A DNA stretch of 64,000 nt from RH-AL1 sp965277355 (GTDB lineage: Bacteria > Pseudomonadota > Alphaproteobacteria > Rhizobiales > Beijerinckiaceae), in assembly GCA_965277355.1 (NCBI GenBank), contig CBDICN010000001.1, positions 1,426,001 through 1,490,000 of the forward strand, written 5' to 3'. The notes below the pieces were generated by a model. That model was given only the letters and a program-made list of their open reading frames with translations. It did no database searches and had not been told where the DNA came from. A program made the translations under genes and the position numbers. Positions 8,616-16,587 of this stretch are shown here, piece after piece (the first letter of the stretch is position 1; each line of letters opens with the position of its first letter).

Positions 8616-8847
8616 GTGCTACACGCGCTCGAAACGCACGCGATCGACCATTGCCTCGCCACCCATGTCTCGACGGAGAAGGCGCAACGCCGCGTGCTGG
8701 AGCAGCTCGGCAAAGCGCCGCTGCTCGATCTCGGGATGCGACCCCGCGAGAGATCGGGCGCAGGGCTGGCGCTCGGCCTGCTCAAGGCCGCGCTCGCCCG
8801 CTCCCGCGACTCTGTTGGCGACCTTCGCGGAAGCCGGGCGCGCAGGA
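8616..8847 (+). pseudogene. cobT: C-terminal remnant of cobT (NaMN:DMB phosphoribosyltransferase)
   Basis: In frame from 8616 the translation reads VLHALETHAIDHCLATHVS, then a conserved-looking LLDLGMR and SGAGLALGLLKAALA. These match the last third of CobT, whose family sequence in this region runs as a HVSAE segment, LLDLGLRLGEG and ALALxLLRAA. The conserved LGEG has decayed to PRER. The following ATFAEAG, the near-terminal CobT motif, is found only in the next frame from about 8812, so a frameshift lies between 8800 and 8812. The upstream two thirds of the usual 340-residue enzyme are absent. This is a dead fragment of the B12 lower-ligand pathway. Confidence 0.65.
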
Positions 8848-8957
8848 CGGACGGAGCTCTGGTTGAAGCTAGGGCTTCGCGGCCATGCCGAACAGGCATG
8901 GCTCGGGGGGGGCGGCGGCTGCAATAGATTGGCCGCTGCCCCTCCGCTGCCCCGGCT

Positions 8958-9335
8958 TCAAGGGCACGCGCCTGACGCGACGACGAACAGAGGCGCGGGC
9001 AAAAGAGTCGAGAGCTTGCGGACGTCCTTGCCGCCTATCAGGTCGTGCTTCGAAAGGACGAGGCACGTCTTGTTGGAGGTGTTCAGGACGTGCCAAGCGT
9101 TCGGTTCGGGCGCGCAGACGGCACTTTGACAAGCGGCCCTCGCGGCGGCGGACGACGGTTCCGCGACAGGCGCGGTCTGGGCCGGAGGGGCAGGCGAGGG
9201 CCTTGTCGCGCCCGGCGCCACGTCGTCGGGGATCTGGATGATGACGCCTCGCGCCTGCCCTGCCGCGGGAACGCTCGACATCGTCAGAGCGGCGGCGAGC
9301 GCCGCGAGCGCCAACAACGCCTCCGCGGCACGCAT
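8958..9335 (-). CDS. hypothetical exported protein
   Basis: ATG 9335 is preceded by GGGAGG with good spacing; an ATG eight codons upstream has a poorer site. The 125-residue product has a signal peptide (about residues 1-26), a proline/alanine-rich linker (APPAQTAPVAEP) and a C-terminal part with four cysteines, two in AACQSAVCAPEP. The cysteines suggest periplasmic disulfides. No family is recognised. It lies between the cobT remnant and the small secreted protein gene, on the same strand as the latter. Confidence 0.55.
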   Translation of the reverse strand: MRAAEALLALAALAAALTMSSVPAAGQARGVIIQIPDDVAPGATRPSPAPPAQTAPVAEPSSAAARAACQSAVCAPEPNAWHVLNTSNKTCLVLSKHDLIGGKDVRKLSTLLPAPLFVVASGACP

Positions 9336-9444
9336 CGCCGCCCCTCCCGTCTCGGTCATCGGTCCCCCGTACCTGCCGGTTACATGACGCCGACCATAGC
9401 ACAGGTCTCAATGCCCGCGGTTCGTGACGAGAAGGGGGCGCCGC

Positions 9445-9675
9445 TCAATCGAGATCGCCCGAGCGATCCGGTCGGGGCGCGGCGAACCGCGGCTCAATCA
9501 CGACGGAGCGTCCCTCGTAGACGTGCGGCGCGACCGAGGCTCGAGCGCTGCCGGCCGACCAGTCGATCGGCGGCTGGGCGGCGTCCTCGGAGCCGGCGGG
9601 AAGGGTACGGTTCTGGGCGAAAGCGGGGCTCGCCAACCCGATGGCAAGCGCGGCGGCGAGAAGCTGATAACGCAT
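9445..9675 (-). CDS. 76-residue small secreted protein, PPID-motif type
   Basis: ATG 9675 has a GGAG box. Residues 1-20 are a clean signal peptide (MRYQLLAAALAIGLASPAFA). The mature N-terminus QNRTLPAGSEDAAQPPID shares its pattern with the 72-residue protein at 15015-15233 (QSRALPKGSSLAATPPID), so the two are paralogues although the rest of the chains differ. Function is unknown. The gene diverges from the LysR regulator with 113 bases between the starts, an arrangement in which a LysR protein often controls the divergent gene. Confidence 0.65.
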   Translation of the reverse strand: MRYQLLAAALAIGLASPAFAQNRTLPAGSEDAAQPPIDWSAGSARASVAPHVYEGRSVVIEPRFAAPRPDRSGDLD

Positions 9676-9701
9676 GGTTCACTCCATTTGTGCGTTCGAT
9701 G

Positions 9702-9715
9702 GCTGAATACTCAGC
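9702..9715. promoter_or_regulatory. candidate operator: inverted repeat between LysR gene and divergent gene
   Basis: GCTGA-ATAC-TCAGC is a perfect five-base inverted repeat with a four-base spacer. It is placed 27 bases upstream of the small secreted protein start (9675) and 74 bases before the LysR start (9789). Its position in a divergent LysR intergenic region suits a LysR-type binding site, though it does not fit the T-N11-A rule exactly. Assignment is inference. Confidence 0.35.
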
Positions 9716-9788
9716 TATGCCGACGAAGGCCGTGGCGTTACACCCGCAATCGGCAAAACATCTTTGCGTTCATCGGAAGACCGATGCC

Positions 9789-10676
9789 ATGGCCGACGAA
9801 ATCAGCGATCTACGCTTCTTCGCCGGCCTGGTCGCGGCGGGCAGCCTCTCGGCCGCCGCCAGGGCGCTCGACGCCTCGCCGGCGGCGATGAGCCGGCGCC
9901 TGGCGGCGCTGGAGGCGCGGCTAGGGGTCCGGCTGGTGTCGCGCACCACGCGATCCTTCGATCTCACGGCCGAAGGCGGCCTTTTCCACGAGCGCTGCCT
10001 TCGCATTATCGAGGAGATCGACGAGGCCGAGGCCGAGGCCGCTGCGGGGGGCGTGGTGCCGCGCGGTCTGCTACGGATCGGCGTGCCGCTGGAGATCGGC
10101 CGCCGCCGCATCGCCCCGCTGGTGGCCGATTTCGTCGCGCTCTATCCCAAGGTCGAGGCGCATCTGATGCTCTCGGACGCCATCCTCGACGTGGTCGGCG
10201 ACTCGCTTGACGTAGTTCTCTACATCGGAACGCCGCCGGAGCAGGGGCTGATCGCAACGAAGATCCTTTCGAGCGACCTGCTTCTCTGCGCATCGCCGGC
10301 CTATCTCGAGCGACGCGGCACGCCGGAGATCCCGCACCAGATCCTGGCGCACGATTGCATACGCCTGGTGCGCGGTCGTCGCGTTCTCGACAGCTGGACG
10401 TTCCACATCGACGGCGTGACACACGATCTGCGCGTCTCCGGCCGGCTGTCCTCGACGAGCGCCGAGGTCGTCCACGATTGGGTTCTTGCCGGCCGGGGCG
10501 TCGCGCTGCAGGCGTACTGGGACGTCGCCGAAGACCTCGAAGCCGGCCGCCTCGTCCGTCTCCTGTCCCGCTACCGGCAGGCCGAGATCACGCTTAGCGC
10601 CGTCTACCTCGGCCGGCAGCACTTGGCGCCCCGCCTGCGGCTGTTCCTCGATTTCATTCGCGCAAGGTTGCGATAG
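9789..10676 (+). CDS. LysR-family transcriptional regulator
   Basis: The start is ATG 9789 because the winged-helix domain begins immediately: ISDLRFFAGLVAAGSLSAAARALDASPAAMSRRLAALEARLGVRLVSRTTRSF. The product is 295 residues, standard for LTTRs. The C-terminal co-inducer domain (about 90-290) includes a GLLRIGVPLEIGRRRIAP start and an AGRGVALQAYWDV segment. It belongs to the DsdC/AaeR-like group that often acts on divergent genes, here the small secreted protein. Its position at the border of the purine island makes purine control possible but nothing in the sequence shows it. Confidence 0.92.
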   Translation: MADEISDLRFFAGLVAAGSLSAAARALDASPAAMSRRLAALEARLGVRLVSRTTRSFDLTAEGGLFHERCLRIIEEIDEAEAEAAAGGVVPRGLLRIGVPLEIGRRRIAPLVADFVALYPKVEAHLMLSDAILDVVGDSLDVVLYIGTPPEQGLIATKILSSDLLLCASPAYLERRGTPEIPHQILAHDCIRLVRGRRVLDSWTFHIDGVTHDLRVSGRLSSTSAEVVHDWVLAGRGVALQAYWDVAEDLEAGRLVRLLSRYRQAEITLSAVYLGRQHLAPRLRLFLDFIRARLR

Positions 10677-10914
10677 CGCTTCTGTCTCGGGCGGCTCGGT
10701 TGTCGCAAATATGTCACAGTGGCCGCGGGGGTGAAGGCCTCAATAAACCTTTGCCGCAAATCTATGCAGTAAATAAGCAGAACTTTACGAGTGCAAACGC
10801 GCAGAAGACGGAATTACTGCTCTATAAAGCATCTGGATCTGCACTCTATTTCCGCTCACGCGTTCGGAACTTTTTTATCTACAGCTCGTGTCGGGTCTCG
10901 AGGCGGGGGGTTCG

Positions 10915-11883
10915 ATGAGACGAGCGTTGATGACCGGCGTGGCCGGACTGTTCTGCGGGGTGATGAGCACGCATCCGGCCTTCGCAGCCGACGTGCCACA
11001 GACCCCGGTCGCCGCCCCCGCGACGCCGCCGCCGTTCTTCCTCTTTTCGAGCACCGTGCTCGAGTACCGCTTCGAGCCGCTCGGCTCGGATCCCGGCTTT
11101 CCGCATTTCTTTCCGAAGCAGATCGCCAACATCACGCATGTCGACTCCTACCAGTACGGCACCAATTTCATCAGTGTCGACGTCCTGAAGTCGACCGGCG
11201 CGGATCCGGCGGCGCCGGCCACGACCTCGTTCACCGGCGAAGGATCGACGGAGGTCTTCGCGACCTACCGCGCGACTTTCAGCGGCAACGCGGTGACGCA
11301 TTCGAAAACGTTCAGCTACGGCTTCATCAAGGACGTCTCCCTCGAATACGGCGGCGATCTCGAGTCGCAGAACACCGCCTTCGCGCCGCAGCAGACCGAT
11401 TTCGTCGTCGGCCCGCAGCTGTCCTTCGACGTGCCCGGCGTGTTCACGCTCTCGGCCATGCTCTACAAGGAGTATAATCACAACGGCATCGCGCAGGGGC
11501 TGGGGCTTCCCAACAATCCCGACTACAACGCCGCGAGCGGCCGCGTGAGCTTCCAGCCGACGGTGCAGTTCGAGGCCGTCTACCTGCAGCCGCTCAGCAA
11601 GTACACGGGTCTGCCGCTCACCTTCAACGGCTTCACCATTGTCAACTTGCCGAAGGGCCTTGACGGCTTCGGGGTGCACACCCGCACCGAGATCTTGACG
11701 TCGAATCGACTAACGCTCGACGTCGGCTCGTACTTCGGCCACCCGAAACTCATCGACGGCTTCGTCGGCTACAAGTTCTGGTACAACAAGTTCGGCTCGG
11801 ACGCGCATTACGGCGACACCGCCTTCGTGCCCGGTTCCTACGAGAGCCAGCCCTTTATCGGTTTCGACTACCATCTGAACTAG
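10915..11883 (+). CDS. Tsx/OmpK-like outer-membrane channel, putative nucleoside porin
   Basis: The start chosen is ATG 10915, behind a G-rich box; a GTG at 10888 is also in frame. The 322-residue protein has a signal peptide ending HPAFA and a short Pro-rich linker. Alternating beta strands follow, finishing FIGFDYHLN as in outer-membrane barrels. YQYGTNFISVDVLKS and the later FGVHTRTEILTSN segments resemble the Tsx/OmpK nucleoside channel family. Family membership is a moderate call, but the gene is followed by a BMP-type purine binding protein, which supports a role in purine or nucleoside entry through the outer membrane. Confidence 0.6.
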   Translation: MRRALMTGVAGLFCGVMSTHPAFAADVPQTPVAAPATPPPFFLFSSTVLEYRFEPLGSDPGFPHFFPKQIANITHVDSYQYGTNFISVDVLKSTGADPAAPATTSFTGEGSTEVFATYRATFSGNAVTHSKTFSYGFIKDVSLEYGGDLESQNTAFAPQQTDFVVGPQLSFDVPGVFTLSAMLYKEYNHNGIAQGLGLPNNPDYNAASGRVSFQPTVQFEAVYLQPLSKYTGLPLTFNGFTIVNLPKGLDGFGVHTRTEILTSNRLTLDVGSYFGHPKLIDGFVGYKFWYNKFGSDAHYGDTAFVPGSYESQPFIGFDYHLN

Positions 11884-11903
11884 GCGTCGCGCCGGAAGGC
11901 GAA

Positions 11904-11919
11904 CGGCATCGACCTTGCC
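11904..11919 (+). promoter_or_regulatory. candidate sigma-54 (-24/-12) promoter of the BMP binding-protein gene
   Basis: The sequence CGGCATC-GACC-TTGCC matches the sigma-54 consensus TGGCACG-N4-TTGCW at GGCA and TTGC with exact GG-N10-GC spacing. The TTGC ends 36 bases before the ATG of the binding protein, inside the 31-39 base range seen for the other motifs of the island. It would let the BMP gene be transcribed separately from the Tsx-like gene upstream. Confidence 0.5.
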
Positions 11920-11953
11920 TCGTCTCGCCCGCACTCGATCGAAGGATGGCCTC

Positions 11954-13039
11954 ATGATCACGCGCAGATCGTTCAACACGGTGGTTGGCGCCAGTGCGCT
12001 TGCGGGCGCGGCTCCCTCTCTCATCGGTAGCGCACAGGCTGCCGCTCCCAAGGCCGCCTGGGTCTATCTAGGTCCGATCGGCGACTTCGGATGGACCTAC
12101 CAGCACGAGCTCGGCCGCAAGGAGGTCGTCGCCAAGTTCGGCGACAAGATCGAGACCACCTATGTCGAGAACGTGCCGGAAAGCGCGGACGCGGAGCGTG
12201 TCATCTCCGCGCTGGCGCACAAGGGCTACAACCTCATCTTCACCACGTCGTTCGGTTACATGAATCCGACGGTGAAGGTTGCGCACATGATGCCGAAGAC
12301 CTTCTTCGAGCATTGCGCCGGCTACAAGCACGGGCCGAACCTCGGCGTCTACAACATCCGCTTCTATGAAGGCCGCTACATCCAAGGCGTGATCGCCGGC
12401 AAGATGTCGAAGGCCGGCATGATCGGCTATATCGGCTCGGTGCCGATCCCCGAGGTGGTGATGGGCATGAACGCCACGCTGCTCGGCATGCAGAGCGTCA
12501 ATCCGAACGCGAAGATGAAGTTCGTCTTCATCAACAGCTGGTACGACCCAGGAAAGGAGGGCGACGCCGCTAAGGCCCTGCTCGATCAAGGCTGCGATCT
12601 CATTACCCAGCACACCGATTCCCCGGCGCCGCTTCAAGTCTGTCAACAGCGTGGCCTCAAAGCCTTCGGCGAGGCGACCGACATGATCAAGTTTGCGCCG
12701 AACGCCCAGCTGACCGCGCCCGTCAACAATTGGGGACCCTACTACGTCAAGCGCGTGCAGGCGCTGCTCGACGGCTCCTGGAAGCCGGACGACGTGTGGG
12801 GCGGTCTCGCGTCCGACATGCTGGTCATGGCGCCCTTCCGCAACATGCCGGACGACGTCGCCGCGCTCGCCAAGCAGACCGAGGACGCCATCAAGGCCGG
12901 CAAGATCATGCCGTTCGGCGGCGCGATCAAGGACCAGGCCGGCGATCTAAAGTCGGCTCCCGGCAAGAAGCTCGACGACGGACAGATTGCATCGATGAAC
13001 TGGCTCGTGCAAGGCGTCGAGGGTAAGCTGCCGGCGTGA
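11954..13039 (+). CDS. BMP-family ABC transporter substrate-binding protein (purine/nucleoside type)
   Basis: ATG 11954 has GAAGGA upstream. The 361-residue product starts with a twin-arginine-like signal (MITRRSFNTVV...SAQAA), then the BMP/PnrA fold: KAAWVYLGPIGDFGWTYQHELGR, ESADAERVISALA, NIRFYEGRYIQGVIAGKMS and DQGCDLITQHTDSPAPLQVC. The family binds purine nucleosides or bases for ABC uptake. The matching ATPase and permeases lie about 9.5 kb away at 22553-26169, so this receptor has been separated from its transporter. It overlaps the next gene by four bases (GTGA). Confidence 0.92.
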   Translation: MITRRSFNTVVGASALAGAAPSLIGSAQAAAPKAAWVYLGPIGDFGWTYQHELGRKEVVAKFGDKIETTYVENVPESADAERVISALAHKGYNLIFTTSFGYMNPTVKVAHMMPKTFFEHCAGYKHGPNLGVYNIRFYEGRYIQGVIAGKMSKAGMIGYIGSVPIPEVVMGMNATLLGMQSVNPNAKMKFVFINSWYDPGKEGDAAKALLDQGCDLITQHTDSPAPLQVCQQRGLKAFGEATDMIKFAPNAQLTAPVNNWGPYYVKRVQALLDGSWKPDDVWGGLASDMLVMAPFRNMPDDVAALAKQTEDAIKAGKIMPFGGAIKDQAGDLKSAPGKKLDDGQIASMNWLVQGVEGKLPA

Positions 13040-13521
13040 GGTCGCGCGCCGAGGACGAGCGCTTTCTACGTCTGGCGTTCGCCGTGGCCGAGCGCTCGCG
13101 CGAAGGCGGCGACCATCCGTTTGGGTCGATCCTCGTCGGTCCACACGACACTGTGTTGATCGAGGCCCGCAACGGGTTCTCGCGCGAGGGCGGCGACCGC
13201 ACCGCTCACGCCGAGCGTCTGCTGGCCGCGCAGGCCAAAATCTACGACCAAGAAACGCTGGCACGCTGCACGCTCTACTCCTCGGCCGAGCCCTGTGCGA
13301 TGTGCGCCGGCGCCATCTACTGGTCGGGGATCGGCCGGCTCGTTTACGGGCAGAGCGAGACCAACCTGAAGCGTGCCACCGGCAACCACCCGGAAAATCC
13401 CACGCTCGACCTGCCGTGCCGCGTGGTCTTCGCAGCCGGCCAACGCCAAGTCGAGGTCGTCGGCCCGCTGCTCGAGGAGGAGGCGGCGGCGCTGCAGGAG
13501 AGCTTCTGGCGGGGCCGCTGA
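13036..13521 (+). CDS. CDA-fold nucleoside/guanine deaminase
   Basis: GTG 13036 overlaps the BMP stop as GTGA. The 161-residue protein has the cytidine-deaminase-fold zinc site: TAHAERLLAA (His and catalytic Glu) and SSAEPCAMCAGAIYWSG (two Cys). Length and the FGSILVG, YGQSETNL segments fit the Bacillus GuaD type guanine deaminase or a related nucleobase deaminase rather than tRNA adenosine deaminase TadA. Coupling to the binding protein suggests immediate deamination of an imported purine. A separate amidohydrolase-type guanine deaminase occurs at 28239, so the substrate may differ. Confidence 0.85.
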   Translation: MRSRAEDERFLRLAFAVAERSREGGDHPFGSILVGPHDTVLIEARNGFSREGGDRTAHAERLLAAQAKIYDQETLARCTLYSSAEPCAMCAGAIYWSGIGRLVYGQSETNLKRATGNHPENPTLDLPCRVVFAAGQRQVEVVGPLLEEEAAALQESFWRGR

Positions 13522-13528
13522 GCCTGTC

Positions 13529-14872
13529 TCAGGCGAAGGTGGCGGCTGCCGCGCCATGCGCGGCGATCAGCGAGGGAAGGTCGAGGCCGACGATCGCGCC
13601 GTCGACGACGCGCCATCGCCCGGCGACCATCACGCGATCGGCGCGCGTCGCGCCGCAAATCACCAGAGCGGCGAGCGGATCGTGATGCCCCGAAAAGCGC
13701 GGCTCGTCGAGCGTGAAGAGCGCGAGGTCGGCCTGGTAGCCCGGCGCGATGACGCCGATGTCGTTGCGCCCGAGGCAGCGCGCCGAACCCTGCGTGCCCC
13801 AGCGCAGCACATCCTTGTGCGACAGGGACGCGGCGCCGTACTTGAGCCGGCCGAGCATCAGCGTGTGACGCAGGGCCTCCATCATGTTCGAAGCATCGTT
13901 CGACGCCGAACCGTCGACGCCGAGCCCGACGGGGCAGCCTGAGGCCTCGAGGTCGCGCGTGGCGCAGATGCCGGAGGCCAGCAGCATGTTCGACGTCGCG
14001 CAATGGCAGACGCCGACGCCGTGGTGGCCGAGGCGGCCGATCTCGCCCGCATCGAAATGGATGCCGTGCGCGAGCCAGGTCCGTTTGTGCAGCCAACCGG
14101 TCTCCTCGAGCAGGTCGACCGGGCGGCACTTGTAGACCGACTGGCAGAACGCATCCTCGTCGTGCGTCTCGCCGAGATGCGTATGCAGCGGCGCGTCGAA
14201 ACGCGCGGCGAGCGCGGCGGTCGCCGTCATCAGCTCCGGCGTGACCGAGAAGGGCGAGCACGGCGCGAGCCCGATCTGAATGCGGCTGCCCGGCGCCGGA
14301 TCGTGGTAGCGCGCGAGGACCCGCTCGCTGTCCTCGAGGATTGTCGCCGCGTCCTGCACCACGGTGTCCGGCGGCAGGCCGCCGTCCTTCATCGAGCGGT
14401 TCATCGAGCCGCGCGTCACCGTCATGCGGAGGCCGAGCGCCAGCGCCTCCTCGACCTCGATGTCGATCGCCCGCTCGAGCCCGGCCGGAAAGAGATAATG
14501 ATGGTCCGCCGCCGTCGTGCAGCCGGAGAGCAGAAGCTCAGCGAGGGCGAGGCGCACCGCGACGCGGAAACTGTCCGGCGTCAGCCGCGCCCAAATCGGG
14601 TACAGCGCCTTGAGCCAGCCGAACAGCTCCGTGCCGAGCGCGGCTGGATGGGTTCGTGTCAGCGTCTGATAGAAGTGATGGTGGGCGTTGACGAGGCCCG
14701 GGACGACGACGTGGTGGCGCGCATCGAAGGTCGCGTCGCAAGCCAGCACCGGCGATCGGCCGCCGGCGACGAGTTCGACGATCGCGCCGCCGGCGACGAC
14801 GAGGCCGCCCTCGGCATCATCGGCGAAGATCGCCAACGGGTTGCGGATCCAAAGTCGCGTGTTGCTCGACAA
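13529..14872 (-). CDS. 8-oxoguanine deaminase (amidohydrolase family)
   Basis: The chosen start is TTG 14872, with AAGGGA upstream and a product beginning MSSNTRLWIRNPLAIF; members of this family begin in this way. It gives 447 residues. Metal-site motifs run in order: PGLVNAHHHFYQT (HxH), HLGETHDE, AHGIHFDAGE, and VDGSASND with the metal-binding aspartate. The family converts 8-oxoguanine or isocytosine to urate or uracil and ammonia, and is often confused with hydroxyatrazine hydrolases. In a ureide island it would feed damaged guanine into the urate pool. It converges with the deaminase at 13521, seven bases apart. Confidence 0.87.
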   Translation of the reverse strand: MSSNTRLWIRNPLAIFADDAEGGLVVAGGAIVELVAGGRSPVLACDATFDARHHVVVPGLVNAHHHFYQTLTRTHPAALGTELFGWLKALYPIWARLTPDSFRVAVRLALAELLLSGCTTAADHHYLFPAGLERAIDIEVEEALALGLRMTVTRGSMNRSMKDGGLPPDTVVQDAATILEDSERVLARYHDPAPGSRIQIGLAPCSPFSVTPELMTATAALAARFDAPLHTHLGETHDEDAFCQSVYKCRPVDLLEETGWLHKRTWLAHGIHFDAGEIGRLGHHGVGVCHCATSNMLLASGICATRDLEASGCPVGLGVDGSASNDASNMMEALRHTLMLGRLKYGAASLSHKDVLRWGTQGSARCLGRNDIGVIAPGYQADLALFTLDEPRFSGHHDPLAALVICGATRADRVMVAGRWRVVDGAIVGLDLPSLIAAHGAAAATFA

Positions 14873-15014
14873 GGTTGGGCGATCCCTTCGACAGGCACAA
14901 AAAATAGGCACTAACAACGTTGCGGTATTCACCTCTAGCAGAGGCATGAACCTTTCGATACTGACGCTTGTTACAGCGGTGTCATGAACTTTGGTTCCAT
15001 CGGAGAACTTTTCC

Positions 15015-15233
15015 GTGCGCGCTTATGCAACCACCCTCGTGTCGGTTATGCTGGTCGGTGTCTTGGCCGGCGTAACGGGCGCCAATGCTCAGTCGCGCGC
15101 CCTGCCGAAAGGCTCGTCGCTCGCGGCGACCCCGCCTATCGACCAGCGCGGGAAGCAATTCCGTTCGCTGTCGCGTTCGCGCCAGCGGACGTATCTTCGC
15201 CAGAGCTACCAGCCGTCAAGGCATTCGTACTGA
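15015..15233 (+). CDS. 72-residue small secreted protein, PPID-motif type
   Basis: GTG 15015 lies nine bases after GGAG (15002-15005) and is preferred over a TTG at 14991. A signal peptide ends GANA, and the mature chain begins QSRALPKGSSLAATPPIDQ. It continues with a very basic Arg/Ser/Gln tail (RSLSRSRQRTYLRQSYQ). The mature start is paralogous to the protein encoded at 9445-9675. A degenerate copy of the same segment lies 150 bases downstream. Function unknown; the basic tail could bind nucleic acid or lipopolysaccharide, which is speculation. Confidence 0.6.
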   Translation: MRAYATTLVSVMLVGVLAGVTGANAQSRALPKGSSLAATPPIDQRGKQFRSLSRSRQRTYLRQSYQPSRHSY

Positions 15234-15384
15234 ACACGGACGCGGCCACGACATTCCGCTAGCCGTTTGGACCCAAACGTTGTGCGACATTACGATTTTG
15301 CCTCGACTTGTCGCTGGGCAGCTTTGTTTCGCTCGTCAAGACAGCTGTCGACCTCCCGTAGTCCGACGCACATGCGGTCCTACG

Positions 15385-15453
15385 CAGTTAGCAAAGGGCT
15401 CGCGGTTGGCGGCGAGGCCGCGGACCGATCGGCTCGACAAGCAGTTCCGTTGA
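15385..15453 (+). pseudogene. degenerate partial copy of the preceding small secreted protein gene
   Basis: These 69 bases translate to QLAKGSRLAARPRTDRLDKQFR then stop, which lines up residue by residue with ALPKGSSLAATPPIDQRGKQFR of the gene just upstream; the DNA is clearly similar too. There is no start codon or signal peptide in this frame. It looks like the relic of a tandem duplication. The rest of the 304-base gap between 15233 and 15538 holds no other convincing gene. Confidence 0.5.
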
Positions 15454-15537
15454 TTCCCGTATGCGCGGCTTTTAAGCCCATGGTCGTTAGAGCTTTCGAG
15501 AGTCAGGCTGCGTAGCCCATAAAGAGCGATGGGTCCG

Positions 15538-16455
15538 TCAGCGCGCAGGATGCCGCTCGCGCCAATGTCGTGCGAGATCCACACGGCGCGTCACCCAGAC
15601 GCCGCTCTTGGTCCCGATATAGTCGAGGAAGCGGATCAGCGCGGCGGTGCGTCCCGGGCGCCCGATGATCCGGCAGTGCAGGCCGACCGACATCATCTTC
15701 GGCCGATCGGCTCCTTCGGCGTAAAGGATGTCGAACGTGTCGCGCAGGTAGGCGAAGAACTCGTCGGATGTCTGATAGCCCTGTGCCTGCAGGAAGCGCA
15801 TGTCGTTCGTGTCCATCGCGTAAGGCACGACGAGATGCGGCTGCCGCCCAGCCTTGCGCACCCAGTACGGCAGGTCGTCGGCATAGGCATCCGAGGAATA
15901 GAGGAAGCCGCCCTCCTCCATCACCAGATCGAGCGTGTTCTCGCTCGTGCGCCCGGTGTACCAGCCAAGCGGCCGCGTGCCCGTCAGGGCGGTGTGCAGG
16001 CGGACGGCCTCGGCGATGTGGCGCCGCTCCTCCTCACGCGCCATGTCGCGGTAGTCGAGCCAACGCAGGGAATGGCTGGAGATCTCCCAGCCGGCCTCGA
16101 CCATCGCCGCGGTCTGCTCGGGGGATGTGGCGAGCGCCGTCGTCACCGCGTTCACCGTCACCGGCAGCCTACGCCCGGCGAGCAGGCGCCACAGCCGCCA
16201 GAAGCCGGCGCGCGCGCCGTACTCGTAGAGCGACTCGACGTTCATGTGGCGTTGCCCGACCCACGGCTCGGCGTCGACAATCTCCGAGAGGAACGCCTCC
16301 GAGGTCGAATCGCCGTGCAGGATCGAGCGCTCGCCGCCCTCCTCGTAGTTGAGGACGAGCATCACGGCGACCCGGGCCTCGCCCGGCCAGCACGCGTGCG
16401 GAACGTCGCGTCCGTAACCGGTGAAATCGCGGACCGGAAGCTTCGGTGCGGTCAT
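15538..16455 (-). CDS. puuE: allantoinase PuuE (polysaccharide-deacetylase fold)
   Basis: ATG 16455 gives 305 residues, the usual PuuE length; the longer upstream frame is rejected because it runs through the divergent allantoicase gene. Recognisable blocks are RDFTGYGRDVPHACWPGEARVAV, LNYEEGGERS, EYGARAGFWRLWRLL, EISSHSLRWLDY and MMSVGLHCRIIGRPGR. PuuE hydrolyses allantoin to allantoate independently of the metal amidohydrolase AllB and belongs to the NodB/deacetylase superfamily. It diverges from the allantoicase gene with 132 bases between starts. Confidence 0.93.
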   Translation of the reverse strand: MTAPKLPVRDFTGYGRDVPHACWPGEARVAVMLVLNYEEGGERSILHGDSTSEAFLSEIVDAEPWVGQRHMNVESLYEYGARAGFWRLWRLLAGRRLPVTVNAVTTALATSPEQTAAMVEAGWEISSHSLRWLDYRDMAREEERRHIAEAVRLHTALTGTRPLGWYTGRTSENTLDLVMEEGGFLYSSDAYADDLPYWVRKAGRQPHLVVPYAMDTNDMRFLQAQGYQTSDEFFAYLRDTFDILYAEGADRPKMMSVGLHCRIIGRPGRTAALIRFLDYIGTKSGVWVTRRVDLARHWRERHPAR

Positions 16456-16527
16456 GCCTTGCTTTCTCGCCGATGCGGCGACACCCCGTAGACCGCATGA
16501 TGCGGGCGTGGGCAAGAGCACCCGCGA

Positions 16528-16544
16528 CAGCACTTGCCGTGCTG
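16528..16544. promoter_or_regulatory. inverted repeat of NtrC-site type next to sigma-54 motif
   Basis: CAGCAC-TTGCC-GTGCTG is a perfect six-base inverted repeat with a five-base spacer. It contains the GCAC-N5-GTGC core known from NtrC binding sites. It touches the -24 element of the alc promoter, closer than a classical enhancer, and also lies about 75 bases upstream of the divergent puuE start. It could serve either gene, or act as a repressor site. Confidence 0.4.
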
Positions 16545-16558
16545 GCACGCGTGTTGTT
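16543..16558 (+). promoter_or_regulatory. candidate sigma-54 promoter of alc-allA-racemase operon
   Basis: TGGCACG-CGTG-TTGTT reproduces the -24 box exactly and the -12 box except for T in place of C. The TTGT ends 31 bases before the alc ATG. The same deviation occurs in the permease promoter at 18797. Confidence 0.6.
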
Positions 16559-16587
16559 AAGCCGAGCCGAACGCAAGAAAGGGTCCC

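Noticed and set aside
7846..9129. 427-codon plus-strand frame over the aminotransferase and cobT remnant
   Set aside because: It is antisense to alaC for most of its length; only the ATFAEAG stretch is meaningful, as part of the cobT fossil.
10693..10706. GG-N10-GC element far upstream of the Tsx-like gene
   Set aside because: Boxes match poorly and the distance to the start (about 210 bases) is out of line with the 31-39 bases of the others.
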